DNA of 64,000 bases, taken from the NCBI RefSeq assembly GCF_036227485.1, contig NZ_CP109479.1, forward strand, positions 2,108,001 to 2,172,000, written 5' to 3'. Position 1 is the stretch's first letter, and each line of letters opens with the position of its first letter. This stretch comes from Streptomyces sp. NBC_01451. GTDB taxonomy: Bacteria > Actinomycetota > Actinomycetes > Streptomycetales > Streptomycetaceae. Positions 7,640 through 15,397 of the stretch are shown one piece after another. The notes beneath the pieces are model-generated. The model was not told the origin of the DNA. It saw only the letters and a list, made by a program, of their open reading frames with translations, and ran no database searches. The position numbers and the translations under genes are program-made.

Positions 7640-9160
7640 CTATGCCTTGTGCTGCATGGCGCGGCGCGCGGGGTTGCCCTGTTCCGCCGCCTTCGGGTCC
7701 TTCTCGTGGGACTTCGCTCGCACGCCGTCGGCGATGCGCTTGCCGGTCGTCTCGTCGATACGCGACCAGTACGCGAAGGCGCGTTCGAGGACGGGCTCGC
7801 TCACCCCGTTGAGGAGATGGCCGACGACGTTGTCGACCAGGCGGTCGCGGGCCGCGTCGTCCATGACCTCGCGCACCAGGGTGCCCGGCTGTCCCCAGTC
7901 GTCGTCCTCCGGGTGGGACACGTACGCGGCACGAGTGATCTCGCCGTCCGCTTCCCAGCCGGGCGGGGTTCCGTAACGGGCTGTGTCGGCGGCCGGACCG
8001 CCCTTGGAGTTCGGGGCGTAGACCGGGTCCGCCGTCTTGCGGTAGGCCATCGCTCCGTCCTTGGAGTAGGTGTGGACGTCGACGACGGGCGCATTGACGG
8101 GAAGCTGCTGGTAGTTGGCGCCGATCCGGTGGCGGTGCGCGTCCGCGTACGCGAACAGGCGGCCCAGCAGCATCCGGTCAGGACTCGGCCCGATGCCGGG
8201 GACCAGGTTGTTCGGCTGGAAGGCCGCCTGCTCGATCTCGGCGTGGTTGTCCGTCGGGTTGCGGTCGAGCGTCATACGGCCGACCGGGATGAGCGGGTAG
8301 TCGCTGTGCGGCCACACCTTGGTGAGGTCGAACGGGTTGAACCGGTAGCTCGCGGCGTCCTCGTACGGCATGACCTGCACGTGGAGGGTCCAGCTGGGAC
8401 AGTCCCCGTCACGGATGTGCTCGAAGAGGTCACGCGTGTGGTAGTCCGTGTCGACGGCGACCATCTGGTCGGCCTCGTGCTGGGTGAAGAACTCGATGCC
8501 CTGGTCGGTCTTGAAGTGGTACTTCACCCAGAACCGCTCGCCGTCGGCGTTGATCCACATGTACGTGTGCGACGAGTACCCGTTCATGTGACGCCACGTG
8601 CGCGGGATTCCGCGGTCGCCCATCAGCCAGGTGACCTGGTGGGCGGATTCCGGGGAGAGCGTCCAGAAGTCCCACTGCATGTCGTGGTCGCGCAGGTTGT
8701 TGTCGGCGCGGCGCTTCTGGGACCGGATGAAATGCTGGAATTTCATCGGATCCTTGATGAAGAAGACCGGCGTGTTGTTGCCGACCATGTCGTAGTTGCC
8801 TTCGCTGGTGTAGAGCTTCACCGCGAAACCACGCGGGTCGCGCCAGGTGTCCGGGCTGCCACGCTCCCCCGCCACGGTCGAGAACCGGATGACCAGGTCG
8901 GTGTGTGTGCCCGGCTGGAACACGGCCGCCTTGGTGTAGGCGCTCACGTCGTGGCTCACCTCGAAGCGACCGAAGGCGCCGCTCCCTTTCGCATGGGGCT
9001 GGCGCTCGGGGATGCGTTCCCGGTTGAACTGCGCCATCTGCTCGATCAGGTAGGCGTCCTGCAGAAGGACCGGCCCTCCAGGTCCAACGGTCAGTGAGTG
9101 CTCGTCGCTCTCCACCGGAGCGCCCGAGTCGGTCGTGGTGGCGGGGCGGATTTCTGTCAT
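7640..9160 (-). CDS. katA: Monofunctional heme catalase
   Basis: 506 residues, the size of small-subunit catalases. The distal His lies in [20 protein letters not shown] (His56), the distal Asn in [18 protein letters not shown], and the proximal heme-ligand Tyr in [19 protein letters not shown]-type surface residues are in the expected C-terminal half. It decomposes hydrogen peroxide to water and oxygen in the cytoplasm. The start is preceded by AGGAGTG. Genes downstream (the 51-residue protein) may be cotranscribed. It belongs with the stress proteins that follow on the other strand, although no shared box was seen in its promoter. Confidence 0.96.
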   Translation of the reverse strand: MTEIRPATTTDSGAPVESDEHSLTVGPGGPVLLQDAYLIEQMAQFNRERIPERQPHAKGSGAFGRFEVSHDVSAYTKAAVFQPGTHTDLVIRFSTVAGERGSPDTWRDPRGFAVKLYTSEGNYDMVGNNTPVFFIKDPMKFQHFIRSQKRRADNNLRDHDMQWDFWTLSPESAHQVTWLMGDRGIPRTWRHMNGYSSHTYMWINADGERFWVKYHFKTDQGIEFFTQHEADQMVAVDTDYHTRDLFEHIRDGDCPSWTLHVQVMPYEDAASYRFNPFDLTKVWPHSDYPLIPVGRMTLDRNPTDNHAEIEQAAFQPNNLVPGIGPSPDRMLLGRLFAYADAHRHRIGANYQQLPVNAPVVDVHTYSKDGAMAYRKTADPVYAPNSKGGPAADTARYGTPPGWEADGEITRAAYVSHPEDDDWGQPGTLVREVMDDAARDRLVDNVVGHLLNGVSEPVLERAFAYWSRIDETTGKRIADGVRAKSHEKDPKAAEQGNPARRAMQHKA

Positions 9161-9800
9161 GACACTCCTTCTGCCGACTGTCGACGGCTTTCACGGTCGT
9201 CGCGCGGGACGGGCACACGCCGGAACGCGCCGCGCATCGGGTCGACAAGCCGGCTCCGGTGTCGCCGGCCCTCCCGAGGCCCACAAGCCGCGTGACCCCG
9301 AGCGGCCTCGCCAAACATCGTCCGTCGTCCGGGCGACAGCCGCACCCGGCCGCCGCTTCGGCCTGGTGATCACCGACCCGCCCTACGCGCCCACGTCGGC
9401 GACGCGCCGCCCCGGGGGCCCTCGGGAGGCGCGCCTACTCCAGCAGGGTGAACCCGGCCGGTGCCTGGCCTCCGTCGGCGTCCCGGCCGGGCGGGGGGCG
9501 TCCCACGCCATGGTGACCGGCACGGGTTCGAAGACCGCCGTGTGCCGCCGTCCGGCCTTGGTCACGCCTGGGCGCGGGGCTCGTCCCGCTCCGGGCGCGC
9601 CGGACGTGGCGGACTTCCTCGCCGACGGTAGTGAAATCGAAGGTGCCGCCCGAGTTCGATACCGCCTGCGGGGACTGCGGAACGCGGTTCGCCGGCCCGG
9701 ACGACGAGGCGGGGCCGGACGGACGAACCCTCGTTCGTTGGTGGACCGCGGACCGCATACCGACCGTGCTGACGGTCGGCATCCGGCCGAACCGGGCGAA
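9161..9800. other. Intergenic stretch without supported gene
   Basis: This lies between the divergent catalase and stress-protein genes. Fragments such as GLVITDPPYAPT (plus, near 9360) and AGFTLLE (minus, near 9440) recall methyltransferase and glyoxalase tails, but they are too short to count. The interval is probably another worn-down area. Confidence 0.5.
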
Positions 9801-9803
9801 CCA

Positions 9804-9817
9804 GGGCCGAAGGGCCC
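9804..9817. promoter_or_regulatory. DosR/OsdR-like palindrome upstream of universal stress protein 1
   Basis: GGGCCGAAGGGCCC, 100 bases before the start at 9918. It matches the recurring 14-base pattern GGGMCSNWCGGCCC of this cluster at 12-13 positions. Role inferred from position and recurrence only. Confidence 0.45.
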
Positions 9818-9917
9818 CTCGGAAGGGCCTGCCCGGCCTCTGTCCCGGTACCCGCCCCGGTACCAGGCTCGGCGGCGGAAGAGCGACCCATGGGCAGCAA
9901 CGCTGGAGGTACGCCTC

Positions 9918-10826
9918 ATGCTTCGACACGTCACCGCAGGGATCGACGGGTCTCCCGAAAGCCTGGCAGCAGCTCACTGGGCGGCCCGCGAAGCCACGCG
10001 CCGGGGCGCCGCGCTGTGCCTGGTGCATGCCTGGGAGTGGCATCCGCGTCCGGCCCCGTCCGTGCCCGCGGACATGTCCGAACGGGCCTTGGCCGAGGAT
10101 CTGCCGGAACGGGTGGCCGACAGCGTGCGCGCCGCGCACCCAGGGTTGCAGGTCATCGGCCAGGCGCTGGCGGACTCGCCGGTCTCAGTCCTTCTCAAGG
10201 CGGCCGAGCTGGCCGAGTTGCTGGTCCTCGGCTCCCGTGGACTCGGCGGCGTCGCGGGGTTCCTGACGGGGTCCGTGTCACAGCGGGTCGTCGCCAGGGC
10301 GTCGGGTCCCGTGGTGCTGGTGAGGACGGGCGGGAGCATCGCCGACGAGCACTTCTCGGCGCCCGACGGCATCTCCCCGGAGGAGATCCCCGGGATCCCG
10401 TACCGCGATGTCGTCCTCGGTCTCGACACCGGCCGGCCCTGTGACGAACTGATCGGGTTCGCCTTCGAGGCCGCCGCGCGGCGGGGCTCCTCGCTGCGCG
10501 TGGTCCACGCCTTCAGGCGGGCGCCGGACTTCGCGGCGGCGGACAGGATCGTCCCGGTGAGCGGCCCGGAGCTGCGGGCGGAGCAGGAGCAGGCCGTGGT
10601 CGCCGTGCTGCGCCCCTGGTACGAGAAGTTCCCCGAGGTCGCCGTCACCGAGAGCGTCACCGAAGGACGTGCGGCCGACGAGCTGATCGGTGCCTCGGCC
10701 GGCGCGGCCCTCGTCGTGGTGGGACGCCGGATCCGCGAGTACCGTCTCGGCACCCACCTCGGCCCCGTCGCACACGCGGCGCTGCATCACGCGCCCTGCC
10801 CCGTCGCCGTCGTCCCGCACACCTGA
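9918..10826 (+). CDS. Tandem-domain universal stress protein
   Basis: 302 residues from the ATG at 9918, preceded by GGAGGT eight bases upstream. Two USP domains follow each other. Domain 1 (about 1-140) has TAGIDGSPESLAAAHWAARE and the ATP-binding GSRGLGGVAGFLTGSVSQRV (G-x2-G-x9-GS). Domain 2 (about 155-300) starts VVLGLDTG and ends VGRRIREYRLGTHLGPVAHA, where the second Gly-Ser motif is degraded to G-T-H. Actinobacterial tandem USPs are strongly induced by hypoxia and dormancy. A second copy lies at 11113, and a DosR-like palindrome lies upstream. Confidence 0.92.
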   Translation: MLRHVTAGIDGSPESLAAAHWAAREATRRGAALCLVHAWEWHPRPAPSVPADMSERALAEDLPERVADSVRAAHPGLQVIGQALADSPVSVLLKAAELAELLVLGSRGLGGVAGFLTGSVSQRVVARASGPVVLVRTGGSIADEHFSAPDGISPEEIPGIPYRDVVLGLDTGRPCDELIGFAFEAAARRGSSLRVVHAFRRAPDFAAADRIVPVSGPELRAEQEQAVVAVLRPWYEKFPEVAVTESVTEGRAADELIGASAGAALVVVGRRIREYRLGTHLGPVAHAALHHAPCPVAVVPHT

Positions 10827-10865
10827 ACAAGCCCTGGGGACAGGACAGTCGGCCCGGCACGGGCA

Positions 10866-11012
10866 CGCGTTCGCCGAGGGTGTCCGGGGACCTGGCGGAC
10901 GTGCTCGGCGGCAAGGGGGCGAACCTCGCCACGGAGCCGACCCGGCCGGGGGCGCCCGTACCCCCTGCCCCGGTTCACCGTCGTCATCCGTGTCTGCCGG
11001 GAGTGCCCTGCC
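10866..11012 (+). pseudogene. Relic of pyruvate phosphate dikinase N-terminus
   Basis: HAFAEGV, then in a neighbouring frame [20 protein letters not shown] and GAPVPP, then after another shift RFTVVIRVCREC. In intact PPDK these are contiguous near residue 5 ([40 protein letters not shown]). Two shifts and loss of everything after about residue 40 make this a relic. It is flanked by the two stress-protein genes. In other Streptomyces stress/hypoxia clusters ppdK occurs in such company, so this is probably a local gene loss. Confidence 0.78.
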
Positions 11013-11020
11013 CCCGGCGC

Positions 11021-11035
11021 GGGACCCGGGGCACT
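11021..11035. promoter_or_regulatory. DosR/OsdR-like palindrome upstream of universal stress protein 2
   Basis: GGGACCCGGGGCACT, 78 bases before the ATG at 11113. It matches GGGACC-N3-GGCCCT at all but one specified position. Role inferred. Confidence 0.5.
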
Positions 11036-11112
11036 GCCGTGGCCCGGCGGCCCCTGCTGACGCATGTCTCCTGCCCGGACACGAAATCGCGTCCCCTCAA
11101 GGAGGGCTCGAC

Positions 11113-11997
11113 ATGCTCCGCAACGTCACCGTCGGCCTGGACGGCTCACCGGAGAGCCTCGCCGCCGCCGACTGGGCGGCCCACGAGGCCCAGCTCCGCG
11201 ACCTGCCCCTGCGCCTCGTGCACGCCCTGCACCGGCAGCCCCACACGTACGCGTCACTGGCGGGCACCCGCATACCGTCGCCCGCGCGAGGATCGCACCA
11301 CGACCGGGCCGAACGCCTGCCGCGCGAGACATCGGCCCGGCTCGCCGAACGTCATCCCGGTCTGCGCGTCAGCGCCGAACAGAGCACGGAGCGGCCCGTC
11401 ACGGCCCTGCTGGCCGCCTCCCGGAACGCCGATCTCCTGGTGCTCGGCTCCCGGGGCCTGAGCGGAGTGACCGGGTTCCTGGCCGGCTCCGTCGCGCTGT
11501 CCGTCGTGGCCCGGACCGAGCGGCCGGTCGTCCTTGTCCGAGCCGGTGAAGGCGCCGGGACCGTACACATGTCGGGCGATGTCGTGCTCGGGCTCGACCT
11601 GGAGGACCCCGACGACCCCGTGATCGGGTTCGCGTTCCGGTCGGCTTTCCGCCGTGCGGCGAACCTGCGCGTCGTCCACGGCTGGCAGCCACCGTCCTCC
11701 TCCGGCTACGGCGACGCCTTCGACATCGAGCCCAACGCGGAACTGGGCGCGCGGGTGCGGCGCGAGCTGGGCGACGTACTGCGGCCGTGGCGGTCGAGGT
11801 TCCCCGGCGTCGAGGTGAGCGAGCGGACTCCGGTCGGACCGGCGGGCTCCCACCTGGTGAACGCCTCCCGGGACGCCGCGCTTGTCGTCGTCGGGCGGCG
11901 GAACCGTCGTACGCGGGCCGGGAACCACATCGGACCGGTGACGCACACGGTGCTGCAACACGCGGCCGCCCCGGTCGCGGTGATCCCGCACGATTGA
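11113..11997 (+). CDS. Tandem-domain universal stress protein
   Basis: 294 residues. AAGGAGGG precedes the ATG. Domain 1 carries VGLDGSPESLAAADWAAHEA and GSRGLSGVTGFLAGSVALSV; domain 2 carries DVVLGLDLEDPDDPVIGFAF and VGRRNRRTRAGNHIGPVTHT. As in the first copy, the second nucleotide-binding motif is altered. The same architecture and similar N-terminus (MLRNVTVGLDGSPESLAAA against MLRHVTAGIDGSPESLAAA) show that the two arose by duplication, with the ppdK relic now between them. Confidence 0.92.
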   Translation: MLRNVTVGLDGSPESLAAADWAAHEAQLRDLPLRLVHALHRQPHTYASLAGTRIPSPARGSHHDRAERLPRETSARLAERHPGLRVSAEQSTERPVTALLAASRNADLLVLGSRGLSGVTGFLAGSVALSVVARTERPVVLVRAGEGAGTVHMSGDVVLGLDLEDPDDPVIGFAFRSAFRRAANLRVVHGWQPPSSSGYGDAFDIEPNAELGARVRRELGDVLRPWRSRFPGVEVSERTPVGPAGSHLVNASRDAALVVVGRRNRRTRAGNHIGPVTHTVLQHAAAPVAVIPHD

Positions 11998-12145
11998 CCA
12001 CGCCTTCGTTCCGACCGGCGCGCGTCGGCCGGTCCGGCCGGCCGTCCTGGTCGGCGCGCGCCATCGGGCCGGCATCGGCCGCAGTCACAGTCGTCGAAGG
12101 TGCTCCTCGCCTCTGCTCATGTGCGAGGCGGGCGAACGGGGCCGT

Positions 12146-12802
12146 TCAGCGCGGGTCGTGACGATGGTCCACCGCGACGGCGGAGAGCCGGCCCCGCAAC
12201 GAGTAGCCGGAATCGCCCGCGCAGGGGGTGAACAGCACCCACAGGCCCGAGCGGAGGCGGGCTGCGACGGAACGCTCGGGGAGGCCGAGCGTGTGGGAGA
12301 CGGCCGCGCAGGAGCGGTCTCCGATGAGGTGGAGCGCGAGCTCGACGCGGTCGAGGGGCGAGGAGGCACCGTCGGGACAGCGGCCCCCGGTGACGGGCAG
12401 GTGTGCGCGGGCGGCGCGTGTCGCAGGGGAGGCGGGGACGGCAGCGGGGTACTCACCCGGTCCGAGGACGGCGGGAGGGTCGACGGGGTCTGTGAGCACC
12501 TCGGCCAGGGCCGAGTCGACGACACCGGGGGTGTCCGTCATGAGGGTGGACAGGGCGTGGATGGCCATCAGGTGGCGGTCGCACCAGGCGACGACCGAGC
12601 GTCGGCGGGCGAGGAGCCGTTCGGCCTGGTGGCGGGGTGACGTGTCGGGAGCCCGGGTGGTGTCCGGTGTGGTCACCACGTCCGGCTCCGCGCGTCGGTC
12701 CCGGGGCCCGGGTGCGTCGACCGCTGCCACTCCTGCCTCCCGTGCCTGCCGTGCTTCCCGGGAGGTCCCGTGCGCGGCACTGGATCCTTGCCGGGTTCGC
12801 AT
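12146..12802 (-). CDS. Sigma-70 region 4-like protein of unknown role
   Basis: About 218 residues from the ATG at 12802; the start is uncertain because the first 60 residues are low-complexity (Pro, Arg, Thr). Two parts look structured. One is a helical block RRRSVVAWCDRHLMAIHALS followed by TLMTDTPGVVDSALAEVL, which resembles ECF sigma region 2. The other is DRVELALHLIGDRSCAAVSH followed by TLGLPERSVAARLRSGL, which has the helix-turn-helix pattern of region 4. Key core-binding residues cannot be judged, so it may be a degenerate sigma factor or another DNA-binding regulator. It is convergent with the second stress-protein gene. Confidence 0.55.
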   Translation of the reverse strand: MRTRQGSSAAHGTSREARQAREAGVAAVDAPGPRDRRAEPDVVTTPDTTRAPDTSPRHQAERLLARRRSVVAWCDRHLMAIHALSTLMTDTPGVVDSALAEVLTDPVDPPAVLGPGEYPAAVPASPATRAARAHLPVTGGRCPDGASSPLDRVELALHLIGDRSCAAVSHTLGLPERSVAARLRSGLWVLFTPCAGDSGYSLRGRLSAVAVDHRHDPR

Positions 12803-12803
12803 G

Positions 12804-12818
12804 CCCTGGTGACCAGGG
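12804..12818. promoter_or_regulatory. Perfect 15-base palindrome abutting the start of the sigma-like gene
   Basis: CCCTGGTGACCAGGG (7-bp arms, one central base) ends two bases before the ATG at 12802. Its position would block ribosome or polymerase access, as an autoregulatory operator might. If the start is elsewhere it may be incidental. Confidence 0.35.
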
Positions 12819-13218
12819 CCCGGCCGTGAGTGCCGTGCCAAGAGGCTGGCAGCACCTGAAAGGTGGGCATGGTGCTCCGTCCGGAAGCGGTCGGCACGGC
12901 GCCGTGCAGCGCGGCAGGACGTCGTGGTCCTCGGGGAGGAGGACCGGAGCGACGGTCCTTCCTGATGCCCCAGGACACGGTCGTGGACTCCTGGCGCAGC
13001 GCCGTGTGTCTCTGGACGCGGCCGTACGGCAGGAGGGTTCGGGATCGAGCCGGTGGCCGCCGGGAAGCATCGGCGACCGTGCGGGGCCACTCCGGTGCAT
13101 CCGTGTCAACTGGCGGTGGGCGCCGGGGTCCAGGACGTCTGATCAGCAGCCTAGCCCCATTCGGCGCAGGCACAAGGGTCACCCACCGCGCGTGGCCGTA
13201 GCGGTGGCCATGGCGGTG
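12819..13218. other. Intergenic stretch without recognised gene
   Basis: Frames are open on both strands, as everywhere in this GC-rich DNA, but none shows a motif, ribosome site or conserved start that I can support. The doxX promoter boxes begin at 13219. Confidence 0.5.
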
Positions 13219-13269
13219 GAAGACCCGGGGCCTTCTACGGTCCGCTTCGGAGCAGGGACGTTCGGCCCC
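13219..13269. promoter_or_regulatory. Two DosR/OsdR-like boxes upstream of doxX
   Basis: GAAGACCCGGGGCCTTC at 13219-13235 is a palindrome with a 3-base centre. GGGACGTTCGGCCCC at 13255-13269 fits the cluster-wide pattern best (12 of 14). The centres are 35 bases apart, and the nearer one is about 120 bases before the gene. Role inferred. Confidence 0.5.
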
Positions 13270-13387
13270 TGTGGCGGTACCTGTCGGCACCTGACGGCCC
13301 GGACTGCCCGCGCGGGAGAGTCGGACCCTGGACGACGACGGCACGCGGACAGCCGTCGCGCCACGCCCACCAGAGCCCCGGACAGGG

Positions 13388-14023
13388 ATGAGCATCATGG
13401 CGGTACACGAAACTCCCGGCCGGCACACGGGTTTCCACCTCCCGTCGCGACACCGGGCCGGGACGGCCCGGAGGGCCGACGAGACCACGACCGACTCGAC
13501 GGCCACGGCGACCCGCGCCCGGGTTCTCGCGGGGCTGCGGATCGTCACCGGGTTCGTCTTCCTGTGGGCCTTCCTCGACAAGACCTTCGGCTGGGGCTAC
13601 GCCACCGCCTCCGGCAAGGGCTGGGCCGACGGCGGCTCACCCACCAAGGGCTTCCTCAGCGGCGTCGCCGCCGGACCCATGGAATCCACCTTCCACTCCT
13701 GGGCCGGAGCGGGCTGGGCGAACTGGCTGTTCATGCTCGGCCTGCTCGGCGTCGGCCTCGCCCTGGTCAGTGGCATCGCCCTGCGGCTCGCCGCGGTCGC
13801 CGGAACCGCCCTGATGGCGTTCATGTGGATCGCCGAGTGGCCGCCCGCCAAGGCGCTGTCCGACGGCACCCCGAGCATGTCCTCCAACCCGGTCGTCGAC
13901 TACCACGTCCTGTACGCGGCCGTCCTGATCGCCCTCGCGGTCACCTCGGCCGGCACCACCTGGGGCCTCGGCAGGGCCTGGGCCCGTCTCCCTGTCGTCA
14001 GCGACCACGCCTGGCTCCGCTGA
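13388..14023 (+). CDS. DoxX-like integral membrane protein
   Basis: 211 residues if the first ATG (13388) is used; an ATG at 13397 with AGGG ahead is equally likely. After a 45-residue charged leader come four hydrophobic helices: VLAGLRIVTGFVFLWAFLDK, WANWLFMLGLLGVGLALVSG, LRLAAVAGTALMAFMWIAEW and VVDYHVLYAAVLIALAVTSA. The conserved D-K-T-F-G-W-G-Y after helix 1 is typical of the DoxX family, subunits or relatives of thiosulfate:quinone oxidoreductase and redox-linked membrane complexes. In mycobacteria DoxX is part of an oxidative-stress complex. It belongs to the hypoxia/stress block by its promoter boxes. Confidence 0.85.
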   Translation: MSIMAVHETPGRHTGFHLPSRHRAGTARRADETTTDSTATATRARVLAGLRIVTGFVFLWAFLDKTFGWGYATASGKGWADGGSPTKGFLSGVAAGPMESTFHSWAGAGWANWLFMLGLLGVGLALVSGIALRLAAVAGTALMAFMWIAEWPPAKALSDGTPSMSSNPVVDYHVLYAAVLIALAVTSAGTTWGLGRAWARLPVVSDHAWLR

Positions 14024-14175
14024 ACACCGCCCGCTCCCCCACGGACCGTCGACCCGGTCCCGGGAGAGCGGGCCGTCGCACACCTGCCGACACCGCCGAT
14101 CGGACCCGGCGTCCCGTCGCCCTGGAGAGGACGGTGGCCCTGCGCGCCTCGCGCGCGAGCCGGCGTCCGGCGATC

Positions 14176-14206
14176 CCCCGCACCCCGCGATCGACCGGGT
14201 GCGGGG
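14176..14206 (+). terminator. 10-bp perfect hairpin downstream of doxX
   Basis: CCCCGCACCC, an 11-base loop and GGGTGCGGGG form a perfect stem about 150 bases after doxX. It is a candidate terminator, rather distant. The rest of 14024-14716 contains no gene I can support. Confidence 0.45.
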
Positions 14207-14536
14207 TGCCGTCGGCTTCGCCGGGCCGGCTGCCGGCTTCCCGCAGCGCCGTGCGGGAACGCCAGTCGCAGCAAACGGAGTTGGGCATCCCGGGCGAGGC
14301 CGGAAGAATTCCGCGACTGCACCACCTCCGCCGCCGCCACCGCCATGTTGAGGCGGACCGGGGCCGTGTCTTCCGGGACGAGTCGTTCGTCCTCCCGTTT
14401 CTGTACCTGTGCCAGAACCTTCACCCGCACCCGCGCCTACGGCTGCACCTTCACCTGCACCCGCACCTCCCGGGAGGTCTCCCGGAGGTCTCCCGGGCCC
14501 TGCTCCTGTACCGCCACCGCAGGCTGGGCCGCACAG

Positions 14537-14598
14537 TCGGGGCTCGGCGGTCGGGGCTCGGCGGTCAAGGCTCGGCGGTCGAGGCTCGGCGGTCGAGG
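14537..14598. repeat. 14-bp tandem repeat, about 4.4 units
   Basis: Units TCGGGGCTCGGCGG, TCGGGGCTCGGCGG, TCAAGGCTCGGCGG, TCGAGGCTCGGCGG and a partial TCGAGG. The unit is not a multiple of three, so the array is not coding. It lies between doxX and the end of the XRE-PNPOx gene. Confidence 0.8.
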
Positions 14599-14716
14599 CC
14601 GGTCGTACCGGTGGCACGCATCCGTGGCAGAGCGGCGGCGACGGCCGCGAGGAGACCCCGCTGGTGGGTTGACCGGCCATGACGGACCGGGGCCCGCGCG
14701 CCCACCCCGGAGGGGA

Positions 14717-15373
14717 TCAGCGGGCGCGGATCCGGCGTCCGGTGACCCGCTCCGGGGTGATGCGCACCCACAGTTCGCGGTCACCGCCCGCCCAGGGCGC
14801 CGAGTGGGCAGCGCCGACGAGGTGCCGGGCGGCGGCGGGGTCGGTGACCCATTCGGCACGGCCGACGACGAGGACGCTCCAGCCCTCGCTCAGTGCCTCG
14901 TCGATGTGGTCCACCTCGAAGGCGGCCTCGGCTCCGGCTGCCAGGGCGGGCGTGGTGCCGCGCGCGGTACTGAAGGCGACCGAGCCGTCCACGACCGTGT
15001 AGTTGACCGGGACGATGGCGGGGCCGTCGGGTGTGGACACCGAGACGCGTCCGACACCGTGGGTGGACAGCCGGGCCCAGCACTCGCCCGGGTCCAGCTC
15101 CGTCAGGTCGGGGTGGCGGGCGGCCCGGCCGATGCCGGACGGCAGGTCGGCATCGCCGCCGCGCAGTTGGGCCACCGTGGTCTCCAGCGCGTCGGCCAGC
15201 CGAATCAGGAAGCCCGTGCCCGGGGACGCCGTCGGCCGCTCCTCCACGTACCGCAGGTAGTCCGGAGCCGTGCCCGCCAGCGCGGCCACCTGGTCCCCGG
15301 TGAGTCCCAACTCCTCGCGCCGCGCTGCCACCCGTCGTCCGATGTCTCCGGCGTTCCTCGTCGGTTCCGGCAC
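14717..15373 (-). CDS. XRE-family helix-turn-helix fused to pyridoxamine 5'-phosphate oxidase-like domain
   Basis: 218 residues. Residues about 10-70 form an XRE DNA-binding domain (RREELGLTGDQVAALAGTAP, DYLRYVEERP). Residues about 85-210 form a split-barrel flavin-binding domain of the PNPOx type (LSTHGVGRVSVSTPDGPAIV, NYTVVDGSVAFSTARGTTPA, GWSVLVVGRAEWVTDPAAAR). Such fusions are common in actinobacterial stress clusters and may bind flavin, F420 or heme, but their signal is not established. It follows the P-type ATPase gene by 24 bases on the same strand, so the two form an operon. Confidence 0.85.
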   Translation of the reverse strand: MPEPTRNAGDIGRRVAARREELGLTGDQVAALAGTAPDYLRYVEERPTASPGTGFLIRLADALETTVAQLRGGDADLPSGIGRAARHPDLTELDPGECWARLSTHGVGRVSVSTPDGPAIVPVNYTVVDGSVAFSTARGTTPALAAGAEAAFEVDHIDEALSEGWSVLVVGRAEWVTDPAAARHLVGAAHSAPWAGGDRELWVRITPERVTGRRIRAR

Positions 15374-15397
15374 GGCCGGTCACTTCCCTTCGCGTTG

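Noticed and set aside
6359..9097. Long plus-strand frame opposite the catalase gene
   Set aside because: The same effect: Val/Arg/Gly-rich translation, no start context, and it covers several unrelated minus-strand genes.
9330..9420. GLVITDPPYAPT-like motif suggesting a methyltransferase relic
   Set aside because: A single 12-residue echo of a D/N-PPY motif without SAM motif I or flanking similarity; chance is likely in GC-rich DNA.
9435..9560. Minus-strand fragments recalling a glyoxalase/VOC C-terminus
   Set aside because: The pieces (HTAVFEPVPVTMAW, AGFTLLE) are in different frames and too short to identify a family.
9631..9830. Plus-strand frame with a CGDCG motif (possible zinc ribbon)
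   Set aside because: No second Cys pair, no ribosome site, and it continues out of frame through the stress-protein gene.
13900..14430. Minus-strand frame starting with a plausible helical segment (KVLAQVQKREDERLVPED)
   Set aside because: Only the first 50 residues look protein-like. The remainder is low-complexity and overlaps the doxX end. There is no family match and no clear ribosome site. Possibly another relic, but not supportable.
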